Of a stretch of 64,000 nt of DNA, positions 43,733 through 52,032 are shown in pieces; position 1 is the first letter of the stretch; the number at the start of each line of letters is the position of its first letter. A model generated the notes under the pieces. It saw only the letters and a program-made list of their open reading frames with translations, had not been told where the DNA came from and did not search any database. This DNA is from Chroococcopsis sp964623815. GTDB lineage: Bacteria > Cyanobacteriota > Cyanobacteriia > Cyanobacteriales > Microcystaceae. The position numbers were made by a program, and so were the translations under genes. The DNA is taken from contig CAZUVR010000018.1 in NCBI GenBank assembly GCA_964623815.1, positions 1 to 64,000 of the forward strand, given 5' to 3'.

Positions 43733-44224
43733 ATGAGGGAGCAACAGAAAGAAAGGGGCAGAGAGTGGTTAGAAACACTCTTGCAATTGATGGGAATGCC
43801 TACAGAAGTAATGATCGTAGACGGGGAAAACTTCACCTCTTCCCCTAGTGATTGTTGGTTGAACATCAGTCAGGTTAATCTCAGTCGGGAACAGGTAGAG
43901 ATTCTCATCGGCCCCAAGGGAGAGAGTTTAGACGCGATTCAGTATCTGGCCAACACGATCTTAAATATTACCGCCGAGCCGGAAGATCATAACTCTTTCA
44001 CCATCGAACTCAACGGCTATCGTTTGAAACGTCAGGCCGAGTTACTGGCGATCGCCAATCGCATAGCGGAGCAGGTGCGCTCGTCGGGGCAGGAAGTCGA
44101 GATAAAATCCTTATCTTCGGCAGAGCGCCGTCAGATGCACACATTTTTTCAGAACGAGGCGGATCTAGCCACCGAAAGCAGGGGACAGGAACCCGATCGA
44201 CGTTTGATCGTCCGTCTACGTTAA
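43733..44224 (+). CDS. jag: Jag/KhpB-type KH-R3H RNA-binding protein
   Basis: The 163-residue product has an N-terminal Jag-like segment, a KH domain with LIGPKGESLDAIQYLANTIL (about residues 60-80) and an R3H domain (SSAERRQMHTFF...). Orthologues bind RNA and affect cell elongation or division. It begins 5 bases after yidC, the conserved order. Confidence 0.9.
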   Translation: MREQQKERGREWLETLLQLMGMPTEVMIVDGENFTSSPSDCWLNISQVNLSREQVEILIGPKGESLDAIQYLANTILNITAEPEDHNSFTIELNGYRLKRQAELLAIANRIAEQVRSSGQEVEIKSLSSAERRQMHTFFQNEADLATESRGQEPDRRLIVRLR

Positions 44225-44292
44225 GATAATTGGGGTGGAGTCTATCCATCCCTAACATAATCGTTGCCATCTCAAGAGGAGAGGCGATCATC

Positions 44293-44790
44293 ATGGAAAA
44301 GATTTACATACCACATTTGCTGAATTCCCCAAGTCGTCAGAGAACACTTGTTATAGACGAGCAAATAGAAGACTTAGACTTACTCACCCCGGTACGTGGG
44401 AAGATGACTGTAAGACATGGGGGAAATTTCTTAGAAGTTACGGTAGCGGTGGACACCATATTATCCCTAACCTGCGATAGATGTTTGAAACAGTATAATA
44501 AGCGTTTGCATCTCGATACATCGGAAATCATCTGGCTGGATAAAAACTTAGAACACGATCGGGATTATCCCTTAGAAAGAGAGATAGCCTGGGAAGACCT
44601 TTCGGAAACCTTACCCCCAGAGGGGGATTTTGAACCCGATACCTGGTTATACGAACAATTATCTTTAGCCATGCCACTGAGACAACTGTGTAGTAAAGAT
44701 TGTCAGCCCCCAGTAGCTCCGGAAGAATTGCCGCCCGTCATCGATGGTCGTTGGGCCGGGTTACAATCGATCAAAAATCAACTCAACTAA
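44293..44790 (+). CDS. DUF177 (YceD) family protein
   Basis: The 165-residue product is taken from ATG 44293 (MEKIYIPHLLNSPS), with AAGAGGAGAGG upstream; the frame opens at 44230 without a site. The DUF177 core is visible: LSLTCDRCLKQYNKRLHLDTSE and CSKDCQP near the C-terminus, with Cys residues that may bind zinc. Family members are tied to 23S rRNA and large-subunit accumulation. rpmF, the usual neighbour elsewhere, is not adjacent here. Confidence 0.85.
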   Translation: MEKIYIPHLLNSPSRQRTLVIDEQIEDLDLLTPVRGKMTVRHGGNFLEVTVAVDTILSLTCDRCLKQYNKRLHLDTSEIIWLDKNLEHDRDYPLEREIAWEDLSETLPPEGDFEPDTWLYEQLSLAMPLRQLCSKDCQPPVAPEELPPVIDGRWAGLQSIKNQLN

Positions 44791-44801
44791 GCAGAATCGC
44801 C

Positions 44802-46304
44802 ATGAGTTTCTCGGAAGAATTGCAGCTACTTCTACGGGCCTGTTATCCGCTGATCTACATTCCGACTCTAGAAGAGGAAAGATTAGAAAAAGCGATCGCA
44901 AGCTGCGCGGGAGACTTAGGCAATCGCCCTGTGTATACATGGGATTTCGTCGAAGGCTATCAAGGCAACCCCAATAACGAGGGATTCGGGAGACGTAACC
45001 CACTACAAGCCCTGGAATGGGTCGATCAACTTCCCAATAATAGCCCAGCAATCATCATTCTGAGAGACTTTCAACGCTTCCTAGAAGACGTATCCATATC
45101 TCGCAAACTGCGGAATCTAGCCCGTAGTCTCAAATCGCAACCGAAAAACCTGATCATCGTCGCCCCCGACGTAACCATACCGTCAGATTTAACCGAAGTG
45201 CTGACGGTGGTAGATTTCCCCCTACCCTCGGCGGCGGAGATCAAACAGGAGATAGAAAGACTCCTCGCCGCCACCGGGCAACCCCTGGCTCAACAATTAT
45301 TAGGGGAATTAGTCCGGGCGGCTCAGGGGCTATCTTTAGAGAGAATCAGAAGAGTATTAACCCGCTGTCTGGCCCGTCAGGGCACCATCGAAGCCGAAGA
45401 CGTGGAATTAATCCTCGAAGAAAAACGTCAATCCATCCGTCAGACGCAAATATTAGACTTCTATCCGGCTACCGAACAGATGGGCGACATCGGCGGACTG
45501 GAAAATCTCAAAGATTGGCTCATTAGACGGGGCGGGGCTTTCAGTGAGAAGGCGCGAGCCTACGGCTTACCCAACCCCCGGGGATTACTACTGGTGGGAA
45601 TTCAAGGTACTGGTAAATCCCTGACGGCGAAAGCAATAGCCCATCACTGGCACTTGCCTTTATTACGTCTCGATGTGGGGAGATTATTCGGGGGGCTGGT
45701 GGGTGAATCGGAATCTCGCACCCGACAGATGATCAATCTGGCCGAAGCCCTCGCCCCCTGCATTCTCTGGATCGATGAGATCGATAAAGCCTTCGCCGGA
45801 GTGGACGGAAAGGGTGACGGCGGCACCACCAGCAGAGTATTTGGCACTTTTATCAACTGGCTGGCCGAGAAAAAATCTCCCGTCTTCGTCGTCGCCACCG
45901 CTAACAATATCCAATCCCTACCCCCAGAAATATTAAGGAAGGGCCGTTTCGATGAAATTTTCTTCGTCGGCTTGCCCAATCAAGACGAAAGAGAGGCCAT
46001 CTTTAACGTTCATTTATCCCGCTTACGTCCCCATAATTTGAAGGACTATGATATAAAACGTTTAGCTTACGAAACTCCGGATTTTTCAGGGGCGGAAATC
46101 GAGCAAACCATCATCGAAGCCATGCACATCAGTTTCAGCCAGAACCGTGACTTCTCCACCGATGATATGTTAGAGGCCGCGAGTCAGATAATTCCTCTGG
46201 CGCGGACGGCACAAGAACAAATACAATTGCTACAAAACTGGGCTAGTGCGGGTAAGGCTCGTCTGGCATCCAGAGATAGTCGATTTCAACGTCAAGTAAG
46301 TTAA
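44802..46304 (+). CDS. ycf46: Ycf46-type AAA ATPase
   Basis: The 500-residue product starts at ATG 44802 (MSFSEELQLLLRACYP). The N-terminal half (1-225) is the Ycf46-specific region. The AAA+ module has LLLVGIQGTGKSLTAKAIA (Walker A), CILWIDEIDKAFAG (Walker B) and VVATANNIQSLPPEILRKGRFDEIF (sensor/Arg finger). Ycf46 is encoded in some plastid genomes and conserved in cyanobacteria, where it has been linked to photosynthesis regulation. It lies 11 bases after the DUF177 gene. Confidence 0.9.
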   Translation: MSFSEELQLLLRACYPLIYIPTLEEERLEKAIASCAGDLGNRPVYTWDFVEGYQGNPNNEGFGRRNPLQALEWVDQLPNNSPAIIILRDFQRFLEDVSISRKLRNLARSLKSQPKNLIIVAPDVTIPSDLTEVLTVVDFPLPSAAEIKQEIERLLAATGQPLAQQLLGELVRAAQGLSLERIRRVLTRCLARQGTIEAEDVELILEEKRQSIRQTQILDFYPATEQMGDIGGLENLKDWLIRRGGAFSEKARAYGLPNPRGLLLVGIQGTGKSLTAKAIAHHWHLPLLRLDVGRLFGGLVGESESRTRQMINLAEALAPCILWIDEIDKAFAGVDGKGDGGTTSRVFGTFINWLAEKKSPVFVVATANNIQSLPPEILRKGRFDEIFFVGLPNQDEREAIFNVHLSRLRPHNLKDYDIKRLAYETPDFSGAEIEQTIIEAMHISFSQNRDFSTDDMLEAASQIIPLARTAQEQIQLLQNWASAGKARLASRDSRFQRQVS

Positions 46305-46315
46305 AAGAGTGATAT

Positions 46316-46786
46316 ATGAAGCGTTTATCAGGATTATTACAATTTATCATCGGTTTCATCTTAGGAATCTCCATCTTAGCCGCAGGGGCGACGGCTTTAG
46401 GTTACGTATTACTATCCCGTCTCAACAATAACCCTGGCAAACCCATATTTAGCGAAGAGAAAACCCCCCCTAAAACCAAGGTGGTGAAAGCTTCCCCCTC
46501 ACCCGTTGCCAAGTCTGGCCCTGAGGTAGCCACAGCTACACCGAGCGCCACCCCGGCAAGCGAAGAATTAGCACCCGGCACCTACCGGGCCCGCGTTACC
46601 TGGTCGAGCGGCTTGAGTATTCGTGCTGATGCTTCTACTGAATCGGAAAGAATAGGGGGCGTTGGTTATAACGAAGAGGTAATCGTAATCGGTACGAGTA
46701 GCGATGGACGCTGGCAGAAAGTTCGCCTCGCAGGCGGTACTCAAGAAGGTTGGGTGAGGGCAGGTAATTTAGAGAAATTGAATTAG
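46316..46786 (+). CDS. Membrane-anchored SH3 (SH3_3) protein
   Basis: The 156-residue product has an N-terminal membrane anchor (residues 8-31), a Pro/Ala/Thr-rich linker (45-92) and a bacterial SH3 domain at the C-terminus (RVTWSSGLSIRADASTESER to EGWVRAGNLEKLN). Such domains often bind peptidoglycan or peptides. It is 11 bases after ycf46 and ends the cluster. Confidence 0.82.
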   Translation: MKRLSGLLQFIIGFILGISILAAGATALGYVLLSRLNNNPGKPIFSEEKTPPKTKVVKASPSPVAKSGPEVATATPSATPASEELAPGTYRARVTWSSGLSIRADASTESERIGGVGYNEEVIVIGTSSDGRWQKVRLAGGTQEGWVRAGNLEKLN

Positions 46787-46860
46787 CGGGAGTGGGGAGT
46801 AGGGAATCGAAAATCGCAACTCACCCGACTCCCGACTCCCTATTCTCTACTCCCTACCTC
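46787..46860. repeat. Heptanucleotide repeat hairpin after the SH3 gene
   Basis: GGGAGTGGGGAGTAGGGAAT is followed by ACTCACCCGACTCCCGACTC and further CTCC units, forming an imperfect hairpin that could stop transcription of the preceding cluster. Confidence 0.7.
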
Positions 46861-46941
46861 CTCATAACTTCTCACTTTTGCTAGAGGATTAAGCAAACTC
46901 AAATAGCTAGAGTGTAGGAGATATAAATATGAGGTAATCCC

Positions 46942-47316
46942 ATGAAAAATTTAATAGTTAATTCTCTAAATACCGTTAAGACTCTTTGGATAGAAATGAC
47001 GCAAACAGGCGTTTTAGTAGCTATTATCGTAGGTTTTTTAGTATTGGGCAACATTAATAATGTATCGGCTGACTCTCAACCGATCGGTAAAAGAATTGGC
47101 GAACAATTGCATCAAACCAGCGTCAAATCTGAAAGACCGAAAACCACCGGTGAGATTATCGATGAAGCCCGTCAGGATATATCTTTAGGCGAGAGAATGA
47201 AAAATATTACCAGGGACTCAGCCGAAGCTTTCCAACAATTCGGACAGGGTATCACCACCTCCGCCAAGGAAACAGCCAAGGAAGTAGGCAAAAACGCATC
47301 GGAAGCGGTTAAATAA
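46942..47316 (+). CDS. Small membrane-tethered helical protein, unknown
   Basis: The 124-residue product has one hydrophobic segment (about residues 22-42, TGVLVAIIVGFLVLGNINNV, possible signal) ending ADS. A charged helical tail follows with repeated Lys/Glu and GITTSAKETAKEVGKNASEAVK, reminiscent of stress-protein-like amphipathic repeats. It is probably exported or anchored. No family is recognised. Confidence 0.6.
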   Translation: MKNLIVNSLNTVKTLWIEMTQTGVLVAIIVGFLVLGNINNVSADSQPIGKRIGEQLHQTSVKSERPKTTGEIIDEARQDISLGERMKNITRDSAEAFQQFGQGITTSAKETAKEVGKNASEAVK

Positions 47317-47347
47317 ACTACATTTTCTTGAAAATAATAATTCTGGG

Positions 47348-47369
47348 GATGGGCGCGAACAAGCCCATC
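47348..47369. terminator. Hairpin between two small genes
   Basis: GATGGGC (47348-47354) and GCCCATC (47363-47369), with an 8-base loop, lie after both the gene ending at 47316 and the minus-strand 29-aa ORF. T runs are weak on both sides. Confidence 0.45.
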
Positions 47370-47371
47370 TC

Positions 47372-47461
47372 TTAACGTTTCCATACTTGCCAGACGATGA
47401 AAACGGCAAAACCGAGATAAAGAGATACCGCTAACCAATCCAGGTAATTATTAGAAATCAT
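47372..47461 (-). CDS. Very small single-span membrane protein (29 aa), tentative
   Basis: A short frame from ATG 47461 encodes MISNNYLDWLAVSLYLGFAV and then FIVWQVWKR. It is a single hydrophobic helix with a polar N-terminus and a basic end, the build of small subunits of photosynthetic or NDH complexes. No good ribosome site is seen upstream and I cannot match it to a named subunit. The hairpin at 47348 lies right after its stop. Confidence 0.35.
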   Translation of the reverse strand: MISNNYLDWLAVSLYLGFAVFIVWQVWKR

Positions 47462-47655
47462 AAAAAAATCAACGTAAAAGGCCCCATCACTGCTGATGAT
47501 AATGGTATGATCTAAGACTCAGGGTAAACAGGCTAACAACCTGAGGAACACTGAGATTATATCGTCCAAATTCGAGGTCGGATATTGAAGCGAGTAACAT
47601 TTTACCTTCAATCATCATGATCTAATAGTAGGATATAAAAAAAACCATACGACCA
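47462..47655. other. Intergenic stretch with a stem-loop and AT-rich leader
   Basis: This is most of the 339-base gap. CTCAGG (47518-47523) and CCTGAG (47540-47545) can pair, and ACTGAG recurs at 47550. I see no ORF with support. It could hold the promoter or leader of the following gene or a small RNA; I cannot decide which. Confidence 0.3.
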
Positions 47656-49155
47656 ATGCCCAGCGCCCGCGATCTAAAATTATTAAAAATAGTTAAGCAA
47701 GCTAACGAGAGCAAACCTGCCGCAGCAGGCGAAAATTCGGCTAAACCTACCTCAGCTCCGGCAGAGGGGAAATCTACGGAAACGGAGATAAAACCAGAAG
47801 TTAAAGCTCCAGAGGTAGAGAATAAACCTAGACCGGAATTCAAAGCTCCTGCTTCTCCTCCCGAAAACAGACCGAAAACTGAATTAAAGCCTCCCGTCGC
47901 TCTCAGAGATAAGCCGCTAAAAACTGAGGCTGTCTCTCCAGCCCCTTCTCAAGAACAGCGCAAAGGGGAAGATAAGCCGAGTGAACCCAGTTATTTCCAG
48001 GCCATAGGTACATTATTAGCCAGGGTAGAACGTCGGGACGGACAAACTTTCGTCTATCTCAATGATAAAGAGTACAGGGCTTATACCCCTCCGGCTAAGT
48101 ACCGGGCTTTCTGCCAATTTATGGAAACTCACGACGGTAGCCCCCTCTACTTGCGAGTTTACCCGAAAACCTTCGTCGCTCCGAAAGTGCCCTTACAACT
48201 ATCGGGATGGATCATCATCGCCTGGTCAAAAGAACAACAACAGGATCAGGTAGCGAATCAATTTATCATCAGAGGGGTTTGGCAGTTCATACCCCAACAT
48301 AGATCCCCCGTCATATCGGTTTATCGTAACCGCGACGCTTATGATCCCCTGAACAAATTTAAAGCCTTACATATACCGATCCTGATGCGTCGGGAAGATT
48401 GTCAACCTTTCCGGTTCAACCCGAAAGCGGAAGAACAAGCTAAACGCTATTTTATCGACGGTGTATTCCGCTTCGACCTCGCTAGAGAGTGTTTCTTATG
48501 GAAGGGAGATACTGCACCTCCGAGCGATCGATTACCCTACTATCGCAAACCCGTAAAAGCTGGCGAAACACCGCCTCCGCCCCCCCCAAAAGGTAAAAAA
48601 CAATCTAAAGATAAACAAGAAGTCAAAGAAGTCATCATGGTAAACGGTAGAATACCCGAAATCAGCGTTAAATTTACGGAGCGGCCCGAAATTCCCGAAA
48701 GTGGTAAGAAAATAATCCTCCAGGTAACGGGAGAAAACGGTATCACCGTCAGGGCTGAACTCAATCGCAAGACTCTGGCCAAACAAATCGAGAAGATGGA
48801 TGAATTGGAATCTTGGGTAGCGGCTCTATCGGGTAAAATCGTAGGTATCAATGACGGCGCTCTAGAGTTAGAAGCAGCCGGAGTCACCGTCTTTGAACGG
48901 AAACCGAGGGACGAAGAAGCCGAAGAAACTAGCGCCGAAGAGCAGGACATCGATAACAATACCGATGATACAGATACCTCAGAAGAATCAAAAACCGAGG
49001 TGATAAGCGCGGCTCCCGAACCGGCTCCCGAACCGGCTCCCGAACCAGCCCCCGAACCAGCTCCCGAACCAGCCCCCGAAGCTATTGCGGAAGTGGTAGA
49101 AGAAGCGCCACCCCCAGCTAAGAAATCAAGAGCCAAATCTACTAAAAAAGCCTAA
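47656..49155 (+). CDS. Large Pro/Glu-rich protein of unknown function
   Basis: The 499-residue product has a disordered N-terminal region rich in Pro, Glu and Lys (residues 15-110). A folded-looking central domain follows (about 112-290, SYFQAIGTLLARVERRDGQT to LARECFLWKGD), then a polyproline linker, a second small domain (about 325-405) and an acidic tail with PEPA repeats (454-475) ending in KKSRAKSTKKA. No signal peptide or membrane span. I recognise no catalytic motif. A strong terminator follows. Confidence 0.65.
   Translation: MPSARDLKLLKIVKQANESKPAAAGENSAKPTSAPAEGKSTETEIKPEVKAPEVENKPRPEFKAPASPPENRPKTELKPPVALRDKPLKTEAVSPAPSQEQRKGEDKPSEPSYFQAIGTLLARVERRDGQTFVYLNDKEYRAYTPPAKYRAFCQFMETHDGSPLYLRVYPKTFVAPKVPLQLSGWIIIAWSKEQQQDQVANQFIIRGVWQFIPQHRSPVISVYRNRDAYDPLNKFKALHIPILMRREDCQPFRFNPKAEEQAKRYFIDGVFRFDLARECFLWKGDTAPPSDRLPYYRKPVKAGETPPPPPPKGKKQSKDKQEVKEVIMVNGRIPEISVKFTERPEIPESGKKIILQVTGENGITVRAELNRKTLAKQIEKMDELESWVAALSGKIVGINDGALELEAAGVTVFERKPRDEEAEETSAEEQDIDNNTDDTDTSEESKTEVISAAPEPAPEPAPEPAPEPAPEPAPEAIAEVVEEAPPPAKKSRAKSTKKA
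49012..49080 (+). repeat. Tandem 12-bp repeat encoding PEPA
   Basis: Five to six units of GCTCCCGAACCG or GCCCCCGAACCA follow one another and read APEP in frame. Such arrays change copy number easily. Confidence 0.85.
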
Positions 49156-49163
49156 TATTTATC

Positions 49164-49190
49164 AGCCTATTGCCCCGGCAATAGGCTTTT
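49164..49190. terminator. Terminator shared by convergent genes
   Basis: AGCCTATTGCC (49164-49174) and GGCAATAGGCT (49177-49187) form a perfect 11-bp inverted repeat followed by TTT. It serves the 499-aa gene and touches the ovoA stop codon at 49189. Confidence 0.85.
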
Positions 49191-50529
49191 AAATATTAGC
49201 GGCGATTCTGAAACCCGCGTGTTGATAAAAGTTAGGCCGGAACCAATTGCGATAATAGGCTAACGCCTGTATCCCGTGAGTTACCCAGGCTCCCCCTAAC
49301 ATCATCTTGTGTTCGCTATTAAAATAGGGGCCCGAATAATCCCGATAAAGATGATGGGGTTTAAATTCTTTAAAGGCGTTGAAGTCATCGCCTAACCACT
49401 CCCAGACGTTACCTCTCAAGTCGTAAACTCCATAGACATTCTTAGCGTTACTCAACATTCCTACTGGAGAGGGGGAACAAAATTTTAAATTGAGATTGTA
49501 GTCTTTACAGTCGTCTTGTGAAAGATGGTTTTTATTCTCACCGAAAGTAATAAAATTCCATTCCGCCTCACTCATCAAACGTACTTCATTACCTTGAGCG
49601 CGACAGTAAGCCATAGCCTCATAATGGTTTACTTCTACAGGCCAATCTAAGGGCAACGGCAATACATCGAACATCGCTCGATATTGATAATCACCCTTCT
49701 CATCCACCAGCCAGAACCGGGGATATTTAACCCCATAAGCATTTTTCCACCGCCAAGATTCCTCATCCCAATAATCCCTGTTTTCATAACCGCCGTCATC
49801 AACGAATTGTTTAAATTCTCCGTTGGTGATCATATATTGAGAGACGCGAAAAGCCTTTACTTTTAACTTACGATAGCCATACTCATTATCCCAACCGTAA
49901 ACGGAAGAATCTTCTGGCTTACCGAATTCTACTTCCCCGGCACCGATTTCAATCATTCTATTTTCGTCTGCTCTGCCATAGGATGGGGCATATTGCCAAT
50001 TTTCAGGGCGTTCTAGCTCGTTTACTGGTAGTTGGCGTAATAACATCGATGAGGTTTCAAAGTGAATTCGCTGATGCTCGATTCCCATGATTAAAGCCCA
50101 AAGCGGATGATCCCAATGAATCGGGAAATCTAAGGGAGCCTGTTCGATCACCCCCATGACGACCTCACGAACTCGATCTCGATATTGCCAAACTCTGCTT
50201 ACTTCGGGCCATCTAAGATCAATATTGCTCTGCTTTAGCTCATCGGGCGTTGCTGGATCTACACCCACACTCAAAAGTATCTCTAACTCAGGATCGATTC
50301 TATTTGTCAATAAATCTACCCCTATTAATTTATTAATATAAAATGCCGCGCAGTGACCTAAATAAAAAATTAATGGATTCCTTAATTTATCCGGATTGTG
50401 ATAAAATGCCCTCTCATTAATAATACTTTTCAGTAAAGCGTCTTCTAGTTGCCAAGCGTTGTCAAAGTAAAACATAAGAGATTCCCTGGAATAATACTTA
50501 ATTCCGATGGGTAATCTGGCTTTAATCAT
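49189..50529 (-). CDS. OvoA-type 5-histidylcysteine sulfoxide synthase without methyltransferase domain
   Basis: The 446-residue product joins a DinB-like N-terminal domain to a formylglycine-generating-enzyme-like C-terminal domain (about 190-446). His59 (FYLGHCAAF) with His152 and His156 (GIEHQRIHFETSSM) gives the three-His iron site of OvoA/EgtB enzymes. NPLIFYLGH, VDPATPDEL, HFETSSMLLRQLP and YGWDNEYG are OvoA-like, so it probably couples histidine to cysteine for ovothiol. Full OvoA proteins carry a C-terminal SAM methyltransferase; this one stops before it. EgtB-like activity is the alternative. Confidence 0.8.
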   Translation of the reverse strand: MIKARLPIGIKYYSRESLMFYFDNAWQLEDALLKSIINERAFYHNPDKLRNPLIFYLGHCAAFYINKLIGVDLLTNRIDPELEILLSVGVDPATPDELKQSNIDLRWPEVSRVWQYRDRVREVVMGVIEQAPLDFPIHWDHPLWALIMGIEHQRIHFETSSMLLRQLPVNELERPENWQYAPSYGRADENRMIEIGAGEVEFGKPEDSSVYGWDNEYGYRKLKVKAFRVSQYMITNGEFKQFVDDGGYENRDYWDEESWRWKNAYGVKYPRFWLVDEKGDYQYRAMFDVLPLPLDWPVEVNHYEAMAYCRAQGNEVRLMSEAEWNFITFGENKNHLSQDDCKDYNLNLKFCSPSPVGMLSNAKNVYGVYDLRGNVWEWLGDDFNAFKEFKPHHLYRDYSGPYFNSEHKMMLGGAWVTHGIQALAYYRNWFRPNFYQHAGFRIAANI

Positions 50530-50551
50530 GGATTTTAATTCCTAAGCGTGT

Positions 50552-51013
50552 TCACTTCTTATTAGCATAGCGAATCATGAAATAACCTGCAGATAAAGCT
50601 AAACAGGCTATCGCTAAAGCAATAAGTCCTTCTTTTTCAAACTTGTTAGAATCAAAAATAATAATTTTTCTCGCTACTGCTATCAAAGCGGTGACTACTA
50701 CTAATTCCACTTGTACTATATGTTTTCTTAAATACGCTGTCACATTTTCTAATAGTTCTAAAGCGATTAATATATTTAGAAATAAACCGAATATTTCAAT
50801 CAGTGTTTTTGTAAAAAGTCCTTGAGGTTCAAAAATTAATAGATCTTGGACGAGAGTAATAATTAAATCGGCTAAGGAAACTAATATGACAATTATTAAA
50901 GCAATAGAGAGAATTTTAGAAACGAAGTTTTCAACTTTATGAATTGATTTCATAAATTGTTCGTCTCGAAATTGCTCCATGATTATTAAAAATACTTTCT
51001 TAAATTTTTCCAT
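50552..51013 (-). CDS. PsiE-family membrane protein
   Basis: The 153-residue product has about four hydrophobic spans (residues 33-55, 68-88, 97-113 and 128-147) and a C-terminal pattern (LRKHIVQVELVVVTALIAVARKIIIFD) typical of the phosphate-starvation-inducible PsiE family. Function unknown. It lies between ovoA and the cmp operon on the same strand. Confidence 0.78.
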   Translation of the reverse strand: MEKFKKVFLIIMEQFRDEQFMKSIHKVENFVSKILSIALIIVILVSLADLIITLVQDLLIFEPQGLFTKTLIEIFGLFLNILIALELLENVTAYLRKHIVQVELVVVTALIAVARKIIIFDSNKFEKEGLIALAIACLALSAGYFMIRYANKK

Positions 51014-51110
51014 ATTAAACTAATTTCCCAAGATGATATAGGGCAGGGTATGAGCCTGCTCTAAATAGGGAATATGATGGTTTGAGTCCGATCGTACCGG
51101 AAAATAAGAT

Positions 51111-51962
51111 TTAATCTACGTCGTGAGCAAAACGATTGTATAGGAAGTCTAAAGCGTAGTTACGGAGGTTGTAGTATTCTGGATCTTCCATGATGCGCTC
51201 ACGATCGCGGGGACGTGGGAAAGGAATGTTAAGAATTTCCCCTACTTTAGCCGCCGGGCCGTTGGTCATCATCACCAATCGATCAGCGAGGAACAGCGCT
51301 TCATCGATGTCGTGGGTAATCATCAATACGGTACAACGCTTATCAGTCCAGATTTTCAGCAACTCTTCCTGTAGTTCCTCCTTGGTGATAGCGTCGAGAG
51401 CGCCGAAAGGTTCATCGAGGATCAATACCTCGGGACGGATGGAGAGGGCGCGGGCGATCGATACCCTCTGTTTCATACCTCCGGAAATCTGCGTCGGCTT
51501 TTTCTCCATCGCTTCCGTTAAACCCACCATCGCTAGGTGTTCCCGAACAATCGCTCTTTTTTGTGCCTCGGGTGCGGTAGGGTTAACCGCGTCAACGGCG
51601 AGGTAAACGTTTTCAAACACAGTCAACCAGGGTAAGAGGGCATAGTTCTGGAATACGACCATTCGATCGGGCCCTGGTTTAGTGATTTGTTTGCCGTTAA
51701 CAGTAACAAGGCCGTCAGTGGGGGTGGCGAAACCAGAAACCATATTTAAGAGGGTGGACTTACCGCAACCGGAGTGACCAATAACGCAGATGAATTCACC
51801 TTCTTTGACTCTGAGGTTCACATCTTGGAGGACAGTATAGGGGCCTCTGGAGGTGTTATAAACTTTTGAGACGTTCTCGATCGAGACAAAAGCTTCTTTA
51901 CTAGAGTATTTTTCTTCTTTAAACTGTACGGATGTTTGCTGTTCGGTTTTGGTGGTATACAT
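51111..51962 (-). CDS. cmpD: Bicarbonate ABC transporter ATP-binding subunit CmpD
   Basis: The 283-residue ATPase has GHSGCGKSTLLNM (Walker A), ISGGMKQRVSIARAL (signature) and VLILDEPFGALD (Walker B), then the H-loop THDIDEA. It powers the BCT1 high-affinity bicarbonate transporter together with CmpC. The nitrate system NrtD is close in sequence; I choose Cmp because the substrate-binding protein in this operon is CmpA-like. Last gene of cmpABCD. Confidence 0.88.
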   Translation of the reverse strand: MYTTKTEQQTSVQFKEEKYSSKEAFVSIENVSKVYNTSRGPYTVLQDVNLRVKEGEFICVIGHSGCGKSTLLNMVSGFATPTDGLVTVNGKQITKPGPDRMVVFQNYALLPWLTVFENVYLAVDAVNPTAPEAQKRAIVREHLAMVGLTEAMEKKPTQISGGMKQRVSIARALSIRPEVLILDEPFGALDAITKEELQEELLKIWTDKRCTVLMITHDIDEALFLADRLVMMTNGPAAKVGEILNIPFPRPRDRERIMEDPEYYNLRNYALDFLYNRFAHDVD

Positions 51963-52008
51963 CGCTATTCCTTATTGAGTTTGTTATTGGCAGAAAATTC
52001 TATCACAG

Positions 52009-52026
52009 GGGGCCACCGGGGGCCCC
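52009..52026 (-). other. Hairpin between cmpC and cmpD
   Basis: GGGGCC (52009-52014) and GGCCCC (52021-52026) form a short GC-rich stem with a 6-base loop in the 70-base gap. It lies 6 bases beyond the cmpC stop codon side of the spacer. Confidence 0.4.
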
Positions 52027-52032
52027 ATACTT

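Noticed and set aside
48540..49136. A 198-aa minus-strand frame opposite the Pro/Glu-rich gene
   Set aside because: Its GAGSGAGSG composition is the antisense of the PEPA repeats; codon use and context favour the plus strand.
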